DNA from: Gemmatimonadota bacterium
GTDB taxonomy: Bacteria; Latescibacterota; UBA2968; UBA8231
Length of the DNA: 7,205 nucleotides
Assembly (NCBI GenBank): GCA_009845645.1
Contig: VXZF01000468.1
Location: 1 to 7,205, forward strand
Reading direction: 5' to 3'
Part shown: positions 5,320 to 7,205 of the stretch, piece by piece
Numbering within the stretch: position 1 is the first letter of the stretch
How the letters are laid out: the number at the start of each line of letters is the position of its first letter
Program-made: the position numbers and the translations under genes
Notes under the pieces: generated by a model
Told to the model about the DNA's origin: nothing
The model's input: only the letters and a program-made list of their open reading frames with translations
Databases searched by the model: none

Positions 5320-7103
5320 CGGCTCTGCTGCTCACAATAGAGTTGCAACTGGCGGAACACCTCGGCCATAGGCGCGGGCTGCATCCGCGTAGCGCGCGGA
5401 ATCTGGCGACTCCAGCTCAGGACCAAATAGCGCCGCGCGCGGGTAACGGCCACGTAGAGCAGCCGCAGCCGCTCGGCGATCACCTCGGCGTGGGAGCGAT
5501 CGGTGGCCGATAGCCGGCTCGACCCGATTTCGCCGATCAGGTTCAATAGCTCGGCCTTTGCATCCTCGCAGGGATCGCCGCCTAAGAATTCGTACTCGCC
5601 CAAAAACCGCGCGTCGAGGTCGTGGGGAAACCAATCGCCATCAACCCCCATGACATAGACTAGATCCCACTCCATCCCCTTGGCCTTGTGCATGGTCGTC
5701 AGAAAAATCCGCCCCGGCTGGGGTCCCAATGCGTCCTCGGCCTCGGTGAGCGCGCCCGCTCGGCCCTGCACGGCCTCGCTCAGCTCGCGCACCAACTCGG
5801 GCAATTGCCAGTCTGTGTTTTGGTCAGCGCGGATGCGCACATAGACCGCCAGTTGCTGTGCCCGCGCCATATCTACTTCCTCTACTAGCAAATCTTGGGC
5901 GACCGTCATCAAAAGCTGATCCACCGGCAGCGCGACTGCCCGCAGCCAGCGCCGCAAATAACCACACAGGAGGTCAATAGCTTCCAAATCCTGCGGCTCG
6001 ATGTGATCCACTGGGGGTAAAGCCGCTTCCATGCGCTGACCGGCTTCTGGATAGAGCAATGCTTCGGGCCGATAGCAACTGCGCAATAGCATGGCCACAG
6101 CCTCCTCGTTCCCCGGTCCACTCGGCCCGGACCAAAAGCCGACCAAGGCTCGGTACGCCCGCTCTAATTGGTTGCGCCCCAAAGGATCAACGAGAAAATC
6201 TAACAATGTACATAGAGCCTCGCCCACCCGCCGTGCTGAACGCGGACTTTGCAGCACCTCGTCGAAGTCCGCTCCGGCTTGGCGCAAGCGCTCGGCCATG
6301 TCGTAGCCAATGCGGTTGGTCGGCACCAACACCGCTACTGTCAAGCTCGGATTGCCCTCGGCAAAGCCCTTGGCCCGGCGCGCGATGCTGTCGAATTCAT
6401 CGTGGCGGTTATTGTATTCTCGGAACCATATGATGCTGTCTGCGTCCGAGGGGTTTTGCTGGGGATCGCCGCAGTCGGTGGGCTGCATCTGCTGGGGCCG
6501 GAAAGCGCGCTGGCGCACCTCGGTCAGCGGGTGTTCGACTGCGACCCACTCGACCAAAAAGTTGGCCAAATCCATGATTTTGGGAGCGCAGCGGCCAGAA
6601 ATCGTCATCTCTGCGACCGCGACGTCTGCGCGCTCCAAGAAGTCGCGCAAATAGCGCGGATCAGCCGCGGTGAAGGTGCTCATAATCGCCTGATTAGGGT
6701 CGCCGACCCGGACCCAATTGCCGCCGGGTCCCGCCAACAGCGCAATCAGCTCTTCCTGCAAGGGGACGCTGTCTTGCGCCTCGTCCTCCAAGACAAAGGG
6801 CCAACGCCGCCGGTAGCGGCTGCACAAATCCGGGTATTGCTGCAACATCTCTACGGCCATCCACACCAAGTCATCGAAGTCGAGGCCGCCAATGGTCTCG
6901 ACTTGCTGCTGGTAGAGCCGGTAGATTTCCGCGCCGATCCGCAAAAACTGGTTGTCGTCCTCCCGACCGCCAATCCGCGCCAAGAGGTCCTCGGCCCGCA
7001 AGCGGCGGTTCTTGGCCGTGGTGATGACCGTGCGGGCGACTTTCCGCGCAATGTCGCGCCACTCCTGCTCCCACTGCTGATCTACATACTCCCCAGGCCC
7101 CAA
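5316..7103 (-). CDS. UvrD/Rep-type (SF1A) DNA helicase, N-terminal ATP-binding part missing from the frame
   Basis: ATP-dependent DNA helicase, 595 residues from TTG 7103. Visible motifs: LDFDDLV (74-80), motif II LEDEAQD (105-111), motif III WVRVGDPNQAI (130-140), a variant motif IV ISGRCAPKIMDLAN (168-181, where UvrD has NYRS), VLVPTNRIGYDMAERL (258-273), motif V TTMHKAKGMEWDLVYV (469-484) and motif VI LLYVAVTRARR (548-558). There is no Walker A (G-x-G-K-T) and no Q motif. In UvrD-type enzymes about 180 residues separate Walker A from motif II, but only 106 precede it here. The frame stays open and coding-like (GC-rich third positions, ACECWLEKAGRIWNDDN) for 30 codons upstream of 7103, then meets TAG at 7194-7196. 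TTG 7103 is therefore probably not the true start. The gene is either split by a frameshift or continues past the edge in another frame. It is translationally coupled to the nuclease, an AddA-like partner. Confidence 0.82.
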   Translation of the reverse strand: MGPGEYVDQQWEQEWRDIARKVARTVITTAKNRRLRAEDLLARIGGREDDNQFLRIGAEIYRLYQQQVETIGGLDFDDLVWMAVEMLQQYPDLCSRYRRRWPFVLEDEAQDSVPLQEELIALLAGPGGNWVRVGDPNQAIMSTFTAADPRYLRDFLERADVAVAEMTISGRCAPKIMDLANFLVEWVAVEHPLTEVRQRAFRPQQMQPTDCGDPQQNPSDADSIIWFREYNNRHDEFDSIARRAKGFAEGNPSLTVAVLVPTNRIGYDMAERLRQAGADFDEVLQSPRSARRVGEALCTLLDFLVDPLGRNQLERAYRALVGFWSGPSGPGNEEAVAMLLRSCYRPEALLYPEAGQRMEAALPPVDHIEPQDLEAIDLLCGYLRRWLRAVALPVDQLLMTVAQDLLVEEVDMARAQQLAVYVRIRADQNTDWQLPELVRELSEAVQGRAGALTEAEDALGPQPGRIFLTTMHKAKGMEWDLVYVMGVDGDWFPHDLDARFLGEYEFLGGDPCEDAKAELLNLIGEIGSSRLSATDRSHAEVIAERLRLLYVAVTRARRYLVLSWSRQIPRATRMQPAPMAEVFRQLQLYCEQQSR

Positions 7104-7180
7104 CCGGCCCCACCCCCCTTTGTTGTCGTCGTTCCAAATACGCCCCGCCTTTTCGAGCCAGCACTCGCAGGCGCGCGCGA

Positions 7181-7194
7181 CGAGAACCGAGAAC
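7181..7194. repeat. 7-bp tandem duplication (CGAGAAC x2) beside a frame-breaking stop
   Basis: CGAGAAC occurs at 7181-7187 and again at 7188-7194 with no gap. On the minus strand the in-frame TAG (7196-7194) touches this tract. Deleting one 7-bp copy in silico shifts the upstream frame so that it reads C-G-L-V-L-V-A-R-A-C-E-C-W, open to the window edge. The helicase coding signal at 7104-7180 is in the frame of the downstream gene. The duplication thus offers a simple explanation for the interrupted helicase. Only about four codons are tested by this, so the support is modest. Confidence 0.5.
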
Positions 7195-7205
7195 TAAGCC
7201 ACACC

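Noticed and set aside
7113..7121. AAAGGGGGG on the minus strand as a programmed frameshift site
   Set aside because: The helicase frame looks coding on both sides of this run (GC-rich third positions upstream to about 7180), so no shift is needed here; the break lies further upstream.

Overview
The window looks like chromosomal DNA from a GC-rich, probably Gram-negative bacterium. Coding parts are roughly 60% GC by eye, there are several TTG starts, and a short AT-rich intergenic stretch lies at the left end. There is no rRNA, tRNA or other taxonomic marker, so I cannot name a phylum. An uncultured lineage is plausible because every transporter protein departs from textbook family architecture. 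There is no sign of an insertion sequence, phage or CRISPR array.

Left end (about 1-150): an AT-rich regulatory region. It holds direct repeats of ACCTGT, a short inverted repeat, a possible leftward promoter and a possible rightward promoter with TTGACA at 89-94.

Right-reading operon (about 152-4509): three tightly packed genes for a carbohydrate-type (CUT1, MalEFG-like) ABC importer. They are a solute-binding protein, a MalF-like permease (4-nt overlap, TTGA) and a MalG-like permease (12-nt gap). No ATPase gene is present, so the ATP-binding subunit must be encoded elsewhere. All three proteins are enlarged. The binding protein has a hydrophobic anchor at both ends and no lipobox. The MalF-like protein carries about 90 extra residues with two additional hydrophobic segments. 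The MalG-like protein carries about 200 extra residues after TM1, built partly from short D-x-x-G-x-x-I units. Together they suggest a structurally unusual importer in which the binding protein is permanently tethered and the permeases have their own added docking or scaffold parts.

Left-reading operon (4516 to the right edge): a UvrD/Rep-type superfamily 1 helicase followed, with an ATGA overlap, by a RecB-family PD-(D/E)XK nuclease with an AddB-like iron-sulphur cysteine set. This looks like a two-subunit DNA end-processing or repair helicase-nuclease. The helicase frame in this window starts after the place where Walker A should be. Its upstream extension is closed by a TAG at 7194-7196, immediately beside a 7-bp tandem duplication (CGAGAAC twice, 7181-7194). 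Removing one copy reopens the frame to the window edge, so a frameshift mutation, a phase-variable tract or a sequence/assembly error is suspected.

The two operons converge with only 6 bp between stop codons and no visible terminator.
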